Source: DASYXZ01 sp035308965 (GTDB taxonomy: Bacteria > Acidobacteriota > Terriglobia > UBA7540). Taken from it: 64,000 bases of DNA. Shown here one piece after another: positions 1-7,363 of the stretch (position 1 is the first letter of the stretch; each line of letters opens with the position of its first letter). The DNA lies in assembly GCA_035308965.1 (NCBI GenBank), contig DATGFN010000024.1, forward strand, positions 35,867 to 99,866. The letters run 5' to 3'. Made by a program: the position numbers and the translations under genes. The notes under the pieces are model-generated. The model saw only the letters and a program-made list of their open reading frames with translations. It had not been told where the DNA came from and ran no database searches.

Positions 1-349
1 CGGAAAAGGTGAGGGCCCTGTCGGTAGCCGGGTCAATCTGGGCAGATGCAACTGAAATTGGTTTCGCAACGTGGACAGAGGTAAAGTGCAGCGGGGCGGT
101 CCCAAATACGTTCGAAATATCCACGCGGAGAGATGAGCCGCCGATGGACAGGTGCACAATTTGCCGCACCGTGGCATCGGTGAGATCTTCAGGAGGGAGG
201 GAGTCAGCCGGCAGGAGAGCGCGCGGGGAAGCCCCCCAAGTTGCGACCCAATGCACACGAGAGGGAGATTGCGCCACTGCCGGCCGCGCGGGATACAGAC
301 CCACGGCAAGCAACGAAACCAGGACGAAAGTTCCTCGCACAATTCTCAT
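1..349 (-). CDS. SGNH/GDSL hydrolase paralogue, N-terminal part only (cut by window edge)
   Basis: Reading the minus strand from the ATG at 349 gives a signal peptide followed by a region closely matching the N-terminus of the complete SGNH hydrolase at 2196-3476. By eye, 47 of the last 62 residues are identical, including the shared stretches RQIVHLSIGG and IDPATD. The reading frame stays open to base 1, so the catalytic GDS block lies outside the window. The protein is presumably exported and hydrolyses an ester bond, but the substrate cannot be read. The two paralogues share orientation and are separated only by the yceI/marR pair, which suggests an old tandem duplication. The call is firm for homology; the function of the missing part is inferred. 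Confidence 0.85.
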   Translation of the reverse strand, partial: MRIVRGTFVLVSLLAVGLYPARPAVAQSPSRVHWVATWGASPRALLPADSLPPEDLTDATVRQIVHLSIGGSSLRVDISNVFGTAPLHFTSVHVAKPISVASAQIDPATDRALTFS

Positions 350-478
350 TTAATCTGCCGTTCTTTCCGCCTTATGGCCGCCTTTCTGTTAGCAAGCAGC
401 TTACCAACCAGGACGAACGATAAATTGTGGAACCCCTTGGTTAGAACTTTTGATTGCAACAAGTTCTTTCTCTACACT

Positions 479-506
479 ACTATAGAGTCATACACATAAC
501 TGACAA
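479..506 (-). promoter_or_regulatory. Sigma70-like promoter for the SGNH gene at 349
   Basis: On the minus strand there is TTGTCA (506-501), a 16-bp spacer, and TATAGT (484-479). Both hexamers are close to the housekeeping consensus. The leader to the ATG at 349 would be about 120 nt. This is a sequence match only. Confidence 0.45.
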
Positions 507-600
507 CAAAGCCGGGTCCAACTGCCATTTTTTGTCGCTCGGCCTGGCAAATAGCGTCACTTGGGCGGGCATTCAAATTTAAAGAATAAATCCCAACTAA

Positions 601-680
601 GGGGATTTGAACTGAGCAGTGGGCATGGTGAAGGTGGAGCGATTATCTCCACTTCAGTTCTCGAAGCGTTTCAAATCCCC
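601..680. repeat. Long imperfect stem-loop in an otherwise empty gap
   Basis: Outer arms GGGGATTTGAA (601-611) and TTCAAATCCCC (670-680) are perfect reverse complements. An inner hairpin pairs GAAGGTGGAG (630-639) with CTCCACTTC (647-655) with one bulge. The rest of 350-1066 has no coding sequence I can support. The outer arm resembles a tRNA T-arm by chance, but no tRNA fold is present. It could be a mobile-repeat relic or a structured RNA. Confidence 0.5.
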
Positions 681-785
681 GCTAATTCTTAACGCGATTT
701 TCACCGTGATTCGAATGTCGTTTTTCGGAGGGCATCTTAGCATTCCGGGGGGGGCGCGCGTCAACACAAAATTCCCCTGGGTGGT

Positions 786-870
786 GGGTTAGTTTGACGT
801 AGAGGCGGCTTTACGCCGCCACATGGCGAGGTAAACTCGCCGCTACAAAATCAAAATGACCCATTACCTT
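786..870. repeat. Dispersed ~80-bp palindromic repeat, copy 1
   Basis: This is nearly the same sequence as 25793-25876. Both contain GTAGAGGCGGCTTTACGCCG, then GGCGAGGTAAACTCGCC, and end in ATTACCTT or GTTACCTT. The nested inverted arms can form a cruciform or RNA hairpin. It is non-coding. Confidence 0.8.
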
Positions 871-946
871 CCCCTGGGCTTGATGACTTGCGGCAAGGGC
901 TCCAGTCTAGGGCGTTGAAGCGGGGATTTACAGAAGCTTCTAATTC

Positions 947-973
947 AAAAGCCGGCGGTCCGAGACCGCCGGC
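947..973 (-). terminator. Rho-independent terminator-like hairpin downstream of yceI
   Basis: A perfect 10-bp stem GCCGGCGGTC/GACCGCCGGC with a 3-nt loop lies at 951-973. On the minus strand it is followed by TTTT (950-947). It sits about 95 nt past the yceI stop, in the right orientation to end that transcript. The stem also resembles the GGCGGTC...GACCGCC dispersed repeats, so it may be a repeat used as a terminator. Confidence 0.5.
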
Positions 974-1066
974 ACAATTGTTCAAATTAAACCACCACCC
1001 AAAATCGATTTCTCCTTTCCACTTTTCCTTCCGGCTTTCTCTTCCGCGTCTCCATTGCAAATCGGC

Positions 1067-1597
1067 TTAGGCCTTAATGAGGGAAACTTCCAGCTCGATC
1101 TTAACGTCGTCCCCGACGAGAATCCCGCCGGTTTCGAGGGCCGCATTCCACGTCAATCCGAAATCGCTTCGCTTAATCTTGGTGGTCCCGGACGCGCCCA
1201 TGCGCAGGTTGCCCCAGGGATCTTTGGATTCCGCAGTGGGTCCTTCCACTTTTAGCACCACCGGCTTCGTTACTCCGTGAATGGTGAGATCCCCGCTGAT
1301 ACTGAGCTCACCCTCGCCAGCGGATTTGACGCTGGTGCTCTTGAAGGTGATGGTCGGGTATTTATCGACATCCAGAAAATCCGCGCTCCTCAGGTGTTTG
1401 TCCCGGTCAGGCTCCTGGGTCTGAATCGTCTTCGCATCAATCACAACATCAACTTTGGATTGTTCCGGATTGGCAGGATCCCGGACAACCGAGCCCTGGA
1501 CGTTGCTGAACGCTCCGTGAACATTGGTGATCATCATGTGCTTAACTACAAAATGTGCGGTGGAATGTGCCGGATCGATTTTATAGGTCGTGGTCAT
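1067..1597 (-). CDS. YceI-family lipid-binding protein
   Basis: A 176-residue protein covering the whole YceI domain, a lipocalin-like beta barrel that binds polyisoprenoid or other amphiphilic lipids. Visible family features are the start YKIDPAHSTAHFVVKHM, the central FLDVDKYPTITFKST and SISGDLTIHGVTKPV. There is no signal peptide, so this copy is probably cytoplasmic, unlike E. coli YceI. The ATG at 1597 is preceded by AGGAG. It is divergent from a marR gene 114 bp away, a common pairing that suggests MarR-controlled expression in response to a lipophilic or oxidative signal. The ligand is unknown. Confidence 0.93.
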   Translation of the reverse strand: MTTTYKIDPAHSTAHFVVKHMMITNVHGAFSNVQGSVVRDPANPEQSKVDVVIDAKTIQTQEPDRDKHLRSADFLDVDKYPTITFKSTSVKSAGEGELSISGDLTIHGVTKPVVLKVEGPTAESKDPWGNLRMGASGTTKIKRSDFGLTWNAALETGGILVGDDVKIELEVSLIKA

Positions 1598-1619
1598 CGA
1601 TTTAGTCTCCTTGTAATAG

Positions 1620-1637
1620 TATCTCGACCTAAAGATA
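1620..1637. promoter_or_regulatory. Putative MarR operator 1 (yceI side)
   Basis: TATCTCGACCTAAAGATA is an imperfect palindrome (TATCT...AGATA). It lies 23 bp upstream of the yceI start and shares TATCTCGA with the second palindrome at 1684. Its position fits repression of yceI by the divergent MarR protein. Confidence 0.45.
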
Positions 1638-1683
1638 GATGCAGTTGTTGGCTCTCGGTTTCATGAAATTTACAGGGAAAATA

Positions 1684-1701
1684 TATCTCGATATCGAGTA
1701 T
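1684..1701. promoter_or_regulatory. Putative MarR operator 2 (marR side)
   Basis: TATCTCGATATCGAGTAT contains the perfect 12-bp palindrome CTCGATATCGAG (1687-1698). It lies 10 bp upstream of the marR ATG, where binding would block marR expression. Size and symmetry fit the operators usual for MarR dimers. Confidence 0.55.
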
Positions 1702-1711
1702 TATAGGGTTC

Positions 1712-2149
1712 ATGGGAGAGGAGAGCGCAACCCACATATGGCTGGTGCTCTTTAAAGCCTTCCGGGCCATTGAGCGGAACGCCGAAAACAGCATTGCGGC
1801 AATGAGAATCGGCTTTTCCGATTTCGCCGTGCTGGAAATGTTGCTGCACAAGGGGCCGCAGCCGGTGAATCGGATCGGGCGCAAGGTCCTTCTGGCCAGC
1901 GGTTCGATCACGGCCGCAATCGACCGGCTGGCAGCGCGCGGCCTCGTCCGCCGCACATCCGATCCAGGTGATTTGCGCGCCCGCATTGTGAAACTGACGC
2001 CAACCGGGCGCAAGTTGATCGGCCGGGCCTTTACCAAACACGCCCATGATATGGAGGAAACGATGGCGGTGCTGGGTCCTCGCGAGCGCAGGGAACTGGT
2101 TCGCCTTTTGAAGAAGGTCGGCCTCTGGGCCGCCGCCCACGCCGAATAG
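1712..2149 (+). CDS. MarR-family transcriptional regulator
   Basis: A 145-residue winged-helix repressor of typical MarR length. The recognition helix region reads VNRIGRKVLLASGSITAAID and is followed by the wing with RRTSDPGDLRARIVKLTPTG, where the D-x-R and LT-x-x-G pattern is the MarR signature. N- and C-terminal helices form the dimer interface. It probably binds the two palindromes in the 1598-1711 gap and controls itself and yceI. There is no Cys in the sensing positions, so a thiol switch of OhrR type is unlikely; a small lipophilic ligand is more plausible. The ligand is not readable. Confidence 0.92.
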   Translation: MGEESATHIWLVLFKAFRAIERNAENSIAAMRIGFSDFAVLEMLLHKGPQPVNRIGRKVLLASGSITAAIDRLAARGLVRRTSDPGDLRARIVKLTPTGRKLIGRAFTKHAHDMEETMAVLGPRERRELVRLLKKVGLWAAAHAE

Positions 2150-2195
2150 ACGGGCGTAAAATCAAGCCGGACCTTGCGCACCCGTATAAAGTGCC

Positions 2196-3476
2196 TCAAA
2201 AATGATTCGCTGGGCTGGAGTGCAGGGGCGCGAAAAGCGAGAGCGGGATGGCGCCAGCCATGGCGCGGTAGCCCGCGGGTGACGGGTGCAAATGATCGCC
2301 ACTATCGTACGATGGCAGCAAGCGCTCGGGATGGCTGGGGTCGCGCGTAACTTTATCAAAGTCCACGACGGCGTCGAAATGCCGCGGAGCGCGGATCCAC
2401 TGGTTGACGGCCTGCCGGTCGGCTTCGCTGCTCGCGGCGGGATGGTAATAATCTGAGCCCGTATAAGGAAGAATGGTCGCGCCCACCACTTTGATGCCGT
2501 GAGCGTGGGCTTGAGCGATGATCTGGCCGTACGAACCCAGAATGCGGGAAACAAAAGCACTGTGCTCGCCCGGCGCAACTTCGCCGTTGCGCGCAAGCCC
2601 TCCCAGGTCATTGACCCCTTCGAGAAGAATCAGGTATCGGACGCCTGTCTGCGCCAGGACGTCGCGGTCAATCCGCGCCAGGGCACTGGGCCCCAGCCCA
2701 TCCGTCAGAAGATGATTCCCGCCGATGCCCTCGTTCAACACGCCGAGAGTCCGCGAGTGGCGCGAAGCTTGAAGCCGTTCGGCAAGAACATCCGTCCAGC
2801 GATCGTTCCCGTTGGTAGTGGCTCCGTGCCCATCGGTAATCGAGTCCCCTAGAACAACAATGGACGCGGCGCCTCGCGGCGCAACCACGTCCACGCCCGA
2901 AACCTGAAACCAATGATCCACCTTTTTCGCCTCGGGAAGGTCGGAGGCGGAAACCAAATCTCCATGAGCAAGATAGGAGGTAGCTCGGGAACCGGGATGC
3001 CCGCTTTGGACCGCCGGAGGCGAGTCCATATGCAAAGTGATGGCCAGATTGGAAAGGGCTGTTACAGGAAAATCGACCGGATCAGAGAAATACTCAGCTC
3101 CCGCCGGCACGGCCACATCCCCATTTCCCGAAAAAGTGAGCACCTTGTCGGTGGCAGGGTCAATTCTGGCCGAAGCGGCGGAAATCGGACTTGCGATGTG
3201 AACAGAGGTCAAGTGCAATTTTGCGGTCCCGAAGGCGTTTGACACTCGCACGCGCAACATGGGGCCGCCAATTGAAAGGTGCACAATCTGGCGCAGCGTG
3301 GCGTCGCGCAGATCGTCAGGGGCAAGCGCGTTCTGAGGCTCGGGGATTTGTTGGGAAGCCGCCCACGACCCCACCCAGTTCATTGGCGAGAGTGTGATTT
3401 GGGAAACCGGCTGCCCCGGCGCCAGTCCCAGTGCGAGGAGAACGGCAACCAGCAATTTTCTCTGTACTAATAACAT
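2196..3476 (-). CDS. Exported SGNH/GDSL-type hydrolase
   Basis: A 426-residue protein with an N-terminal signal peptide (about 1-25). An N-terminal beta-rich domain (about 35-195) is followed by an SGNH hydrolase domain. Catalytic blocks are visible: GDSITDG with nucleophile Ser at about 212, GVND at about 287-290, and DHLHPSPAGY near residue 395 supplying the Asp/His pair. The family removes acyl groups from carbohydrates or lipids; the substrate is not determined. The ATG at 3476 faces the esterase gene at 3521 with only 44 bp between, so promoters must overlap coding DNA. It is a paralogue of the truncated gene at 1-349. Confidence 0.93.
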   Translation of the reverse strand: MLLVQRKLLVAVLLALGLAPGQPVSQITLSPMNWVGSWAASQQIPEPQNALAPDDLRDATLRQIVHLSIGGPMLRVRVSNAFGTAKLHLTSVHIASPISAASARIDPATDKVLTFSGNGDVAVPAGAEYFSDPVDFPVTALSNLAITLHMDSPPAVQSGHPGSRATSYLAHGDLVSASDLPEAKKVDHWFQVSGVDVVAPRGAASIVVLGDSITDGHGATTNGNDRWTDVLAERLQASRHSRTLGVLNEGIGGNHLLTDGLGPSALARIDRDVLAQTGVRYLILLEGVNDLGGLARNGEVAPGEHSAFVSRILGSYGQIIAQAHAHGIKVVGATILPYTGSDYYHPAASSEADRQAVNQWIRAPRHFDAVVDFDKVTRDPSHPERLLPSYDSGDHLHPSPAGYRAMAGAIPLSLFAPLHSSPANHF

Positions 3477-3520
3477 GTCCCGGTTTTAATATGAATCCCC
3501 GACTAAATAGATTTCCCTAA

Positions 3521-5128
3521 ATGAGCACGGCAAAAATAGCACGTTGGGAGGCGCGTTTGTCAAATCAATGTTCGAATCTGTCAATCCTATTTTTTTCCGC
3601 GGCCCTATGGGCTTCGGCCGCCACCCCTCGGGCGTTCGCCCAAAGCGCGGATTCAGCGACACAGCCGCCGCCGGTTACCTTCACTCAGGAGCAGGACCAT
3701 CAGAACATGATGGACCAGCTTGGAATCAAGGCGCTCCGCCCTGGTCCGAGCGGCGATGAGCAAGCGCCCAATCACGCCAACTACGATGAGTCGGTGGCTA
3801 ATCCATATCCGAATTTGCCGGAAGTATTGATTCTTAAGAATGGGCTGAAAGTTACCACGCCTGAAATGTGGTGGAAGCAGCGTCGTCCGGAAATTGTGGA
3901 GGACTTGGAGCGTGAAGTCTACGGCAGGATCCCTCCGAACGTTCCCCATGTCACATGGACCGTCACCATAAACGAACGGGAGTTTGTGGGCTTCACCCCC
4001 GTGATCGCCAAGCAGCTTGTGGGACACGTGGACAATTCCTCATATCCTGCCATCAGCGTCGATATTTCCATGACGCTTGTCGTCCCGGCGAGCGCGAAGG
4101 GCCCTGTTCCCGTATTGATGATGTTTGGCCGCAGCGCGCTTCCAGCTCCCAGGCAGCCTCCTCAGGAAGAAATTGACAAGATCAACGCAAAGTTGAGGGC
4201 GCTGCTTGCCAAGGACGACCCGGCGTTGCAGGAAATCTTTGACCAATATCCCGCCTATAGCCTGGTCCCCGTCTCACCTTTTCCTTTCTTCGGGCCCCCT
4301 GCGCCCGGCGAACCATCGCCAACCCAGCAGTTGCTGGCGGCAGGATGGGGTTATGCCCTGCTCAATCCCGCCAGCATTCAGGCTGATAACGGCGCCGGAT
4401 TAACCAGAGGCATCATCGGCCTGGTGAATCACGGCCAGCCCCGAAAACCAGACCAATGGGGCGCGCTTCGAGCCTGGGCGTGGGGAGCAGCGCGCGGATT
4501 GGATTACTTGGAGACCGAGCCGGCCGTTGACGCAAAACATGTCGGCATCGAAGGGGTCTCCCGTTTCGGGAAAGCCGCGTTGGTCACGCTTGCTTTTGAA
4601 CCTCGCTTCGCCATGGGCTTAATTGGTTCATCGGGAAAAGGTGGCGCAACCCTCTTGCACCGCAATTGGGGCGAAGCGGTGGAAAGCCTCACCGGGGGCG
4701 GGTACTACTGGATGGCGGGAAATTTCATCAAATATGGCGCGTCAGACGCCGCCTTTGGAAGCAAAAACGGCGGCGATCTGCCGGTGGATTCCCATGACCT
4801 GATCGCTCTATGTGCGCCGCGTCTTACCTTCATCAGTTATGGCGTTCCTGAAAAGGGTGACGCCAAGTGGCTCGATCATCAGGGTAGTTATATGGCCACG
4901 GTGGCCGCGGGACCAGTATTTAAACTGCTGGGCGCGAAAGACCTGGGAGTCGGCGATGATTACCATACGGCAAAAATGCCGCCGGTGAATACAGGCTTGC
5001 TCGACGGCGAGCTGGCCTGGCGACAACATGATGGAGGACATACGGATGCCCCCAATATGAAATACTTCATCGCCTGGGCCGACAAGAAAATTGGGAATAA
5101 CGCCGCGTCGAAAACTGGCGCGCGATGA
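3521..5128 (+). CDS. CE15-like glucuronoyl (methyl)esterase/acetylxylan esterase family protein
   Basis: A 535-residue secreted alpha/beta hydrolase with a signal peptide (about 1-41, ending AFAQS). After RRPEIVEDLEREVYGR, typical for bacterial CE15, the nucleophile motif GVSRFGKAAL places Ser at about 347. The acid is probably Glu in AFEPRF (about 360) and the His lies in HDGGHTDAPN near the C-terminus. Known CE15 enzymes cleave the ester between lignin alcohols and glucuronoxylan glucuronate, so a plant-cell-wall role is likely. The inserted loop around 205-270 is acidic and proline rich. Exact substrate is inferred from family only. Confidence 0.88.
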   Translation: MSTAKIARWEARLSNQCSNLSILFFSAALWASAATPRAFAQSADSATQPPPVTFTQEQDHQNMMDQLGIKALRPGPSGDEQAPNHANYDESVANPYPNLPEVLILKNGLKVTTPEMWWKQRRPEIVEDLEREVYGRIPPNVPHVTWTVTINEREFVGFTPVIAKQLVGHVDNSSYPAISVDISMTLVVPASAKGPVPVLMMFGRSALPAPRQPPQEEIDKINAKLRALLAKDDPALQEIFDQYPAYSLVPVSPFPFFGPPAPGEPSPTQQLLAAGWGYALLNPASIQADNGAGLTRGIIGLVNHGQPRKPDQWGALRAWAWGAARGLDYLETEPAVDAKHVGIEGVSRFGKAALVTLAFEPRFAMGLIGSSGKGGATLLHRNWGEAVESLTGGGYYWMAGNFIKYGASDAAFGSKNGGDLPVDSHDLIALCAPRLTFISYGVPEKGDAKWLDHQGSYMATVAAGPVFKLLGAKDLGVGDDYHTAKMPPVNTGLLDGELAWRQHDGGHTDAPNMKYFIAWADKKIGNNAASKTGAR

Positions 5129-5191
5129 TTCGAATGAGGCCCTTATCCCGGCAGCCGTGCGTATGGCGCTGTCAAATTCAACGATTTGTCC

Positions 5192-7363
5192 TTATCGAGT
5201 AAAAGACGGCCGCTTCGCTTCCAACCGTTTGGTGTGTTCAGTCTGAAGCTCGGCAGCGGTTTGCGCGACCAAGGGTGAATAAAACGTGCGAACCAGGCGC
5301 GGGTCAAGCCAGCGCGGCTCGGCTTCTGTGGCAGCCTCGTATTCCTTGACGGCCTCATCGGCGTCATGGGTTTTCCATAGGGCAATCGCCAAGCCCATCT
5401 GCGGCGTGTTCCACTGCGAAGGATTGGTATTGCCTTCCCCATGCGGAATCCTAAAGCGTACGATCGCCTTGTCGGTTTCATTGATTTCCAACTCAACCCA
5501 TGCCAGATCGTATTGAATATTCAGGTCCCCCGAGCGCTGGTTGGCCAGGTTGAGCAGCAGAGCGTTGGCGGCGGCGTATTGCTTGGCACGATAGTACCAC
5601 CAGGCGAGTCGAATCAGGTGCTCGGGCGCGACACCATATTCAGCCGATCCGCCTTTCCGGATCATCTCCTCCGCCGGGGCCCCATTGCCAGCCAGCAACA
5701 TTAGTCCGGCCCATTCGATCTTGATTTGCGAATTGAGAGCGGGCGTGCTTATTCTCTGCTCAGCCATGAATTCGCCGAATTCTTGCGCCGACTCACGCGG
5801 CGAATTTGCCGCACTAAGGGCTTCGGCATAACTCCACACCAGGTTCATATCCACTTGTTGATCTTTGGGCGTGAGGTCCAGTAGCTTACGGAAAGCTTTG
5901 GACGAAGTGGAGAAATTCCCCAATGCAAGACCGGCTTCAGCCTGGATCGTTAGCGCCTCAGTTGCTTGGGGGTCCAAAGTGAGCCAATACGACGCCACCT
6001 CCGCTGCCTGGCCGAATCGGTGTGCATCGCGCGCTTCTGCCGCAAAGGATCTGGCAAAAGCGACCACGCTTTCCGCATCGTCCGGATACAGGTTCTTCAG
6101 CTTCTGGTACGCTGCCCGGGACGCCCCAAAATCTGTCAGCGCCATCTCCGCTTCAGACAGAAAGATGAGCGCCTGGGCGTTGTTCGCTTGAAGATTGAGC
6201 GAAGCAGCAGCGAACTTTTCCGCCTGATTGTATTGCCGGGCGCCCAGAGCTGCCGCCGCCATCCCATTGGCAAACCCTGCCACATCTCCGGCATCCGAAG
6301 GAGATTGATCCACAAGCTTGCGGTAATTCTCGTTTGCAGCCGCGAACTTACCCTGGGCGAATTGAGCTTCGGCCAGGACCTTCACCGCCACCGGTTGGTC
6401 CGGCTGAATCTTCAGTGAGCGCGTTGCCAGCTTTTCCGCACCGTCGTAATTCTTTGCTTCCAATGTTTTTTGGGCGCGCGCGGTCAGGAAAACGTAGGCG
6501 ACCTCCAGCGTCCGCTCGCTGGCCATCTTTTCCCATTGCTCGTCCGTAATCATTTTTTGAATTTGGGCGATGCGCTCAGCCGGCGCGGGGTGCGAGCGGA
6601 AATAACCTTCCAGCGTTTGCCACGCAATGCTTGAAAGTTCTTCCCCGGGCGTTTGAGCGCGGTTCCTTCGCTGCTCTTCCAGCCGGTCGAAGGCCTGGAA
6701 CATCCGGATGGCGCCGAGGGGAGAGTATCCCGCCTTCACGGCCAGGTGGGTCCCTTCGCGGTCTGCTTCAAGTTCCTGGGTCTTGTTGTAGCCCGCTTCA
6801 AAAACCTCCACGGGCAACGCCACCAACTCGCCCAGCGGGAGGCTGCGAAGCGTGCCTTCCGTCTGCACTCGCTCCGCGCAATGGTAATGGTCAATGTGTT
6901 CCACCTCATGACCCAATACGTCGGCCAACTCGTCTTCGCTGTCCATCAAGGCGATCAATCCGCCGCCAATAAACACGTGTCCGCCCGGCAAGGCAAAAGC
7001 GTTGATAAAATCAGGGTCTGAGATGTAATGGAACTTGTAGGGGAGCTTGCGCTGAGCCTGCGCGGCCACGTGGCCCCCGACCCGGTTCACATAGTTCTGC
7101 ACCACTTTGGTGCTGGCGTCTTCCTTCGCGAATGCCCCCGAACCCAAGTACCGTTGCGCCAGGTCGTTGCCGACGGTGATTTCTTCCTCGTCGGACATAC
7201 GCGTGAACTTGGCGGGCAAGCGGGTCAGCTCGTGTTGGGTGTCGGCAACGAAAAAGAGCAGCGCGTCGGGGCCGACGGGCGCGGCCGTTTTCCGCGTCTG
7301 GCTGATCACCAGCGCGCCCGCTACGAGCGCAAACATGAATGAAAATGTGCCCCACCGCTTCAT
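5192..7363 (-). CDS. M48-family metalloprotease with C-terminal TPR array (BepA-like)
   Basis: A 723-residue protein. An N-terminal hydrophobic segment (about 8-20) should act as signal or anchor. The M48 domain has the zinc motif HEVEH at 152-156 and the third ligand Glu in QELEADREG near 199. From about 285 to the end there are many TPR-like helical pairs, such as ANENYRKLVDQSPSDAG and EKFAAASLNLQANNAQALIFL. BepA-type proteases carry out periplasmic quality control of outer-membrane proteins, and this protein probably does the same. The start codon overlaps the stop of the upstream DUF2339 gene (ATGA), so the two are translationally coupled. The TPR array is much longer than in E. coli BepA. 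Confidence 0.92.
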   Translation of the reverse strand: MKRWGTFSFMFALVAGALVISQTRKTAAPVGPDALLFFVADTQHELTRLPAKFTRMSDEEEITVGNDLAQRYLGSGAFAKEDASTKVVQNYVNRVGGHVAAQAQRKLPYKFHYISDPDFINAFALPGGHVFIGGGLIALMDSEDELADVLGHEVEHIDHYHCAERVQTEGTLRSLPLGELVALPVEVFEAGYNKTQELEADREGTHLAVKAGYSPLGAIRMFQAFDRLEEQRRNRAQTPGEELSSIAWQTLEGYFRSHPAPAERIAQIQKMITDEQWEKMASERTLEVAYVFLTARAQKTLEAKNYDGAEKLATRSLKIQPDQPVAVKVLAEAQFAQGKFAAANENYRKLVDQSPSDAGDVAGFANGMAAAALGARQYNQAEKFAAASLNLQANNAQALIFLSEAEMALTDFGASRAAYQKLKNLYPDDAESVVAFARSFAAEARDAHRFGQAAEVASYWLTLDPQATEALTIQAEAGLALGNFSTSSKAFRKLLDLTPKDQQVDMNLVWSYAEALSAANSPRESAQEFGEFMAEQRISTPALNSQIKIEWAGLMLLAGNGAPAEEMIRKGGSAEYGVAPEHLIRLAWWYYRAKQYAAANALLLNLANQRSGDLNIQYDLAWVELEINETDKAIVRFRIPHGEGNTNPSQWNTPQMGLAIALWKTHDADEAVKEYEAATEAEPRWLDPRLVRTFYSPLVAQTAAELQTEHTKRLEAKRPSFTR

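Noticed and set aside
601..680. tRNA gene suggested by TTCAAATCCCC T-arm-like sequence
   Set aside because: The anticodon-arm-like hairpin has no valid loop, and acceptor and D arms are missing.
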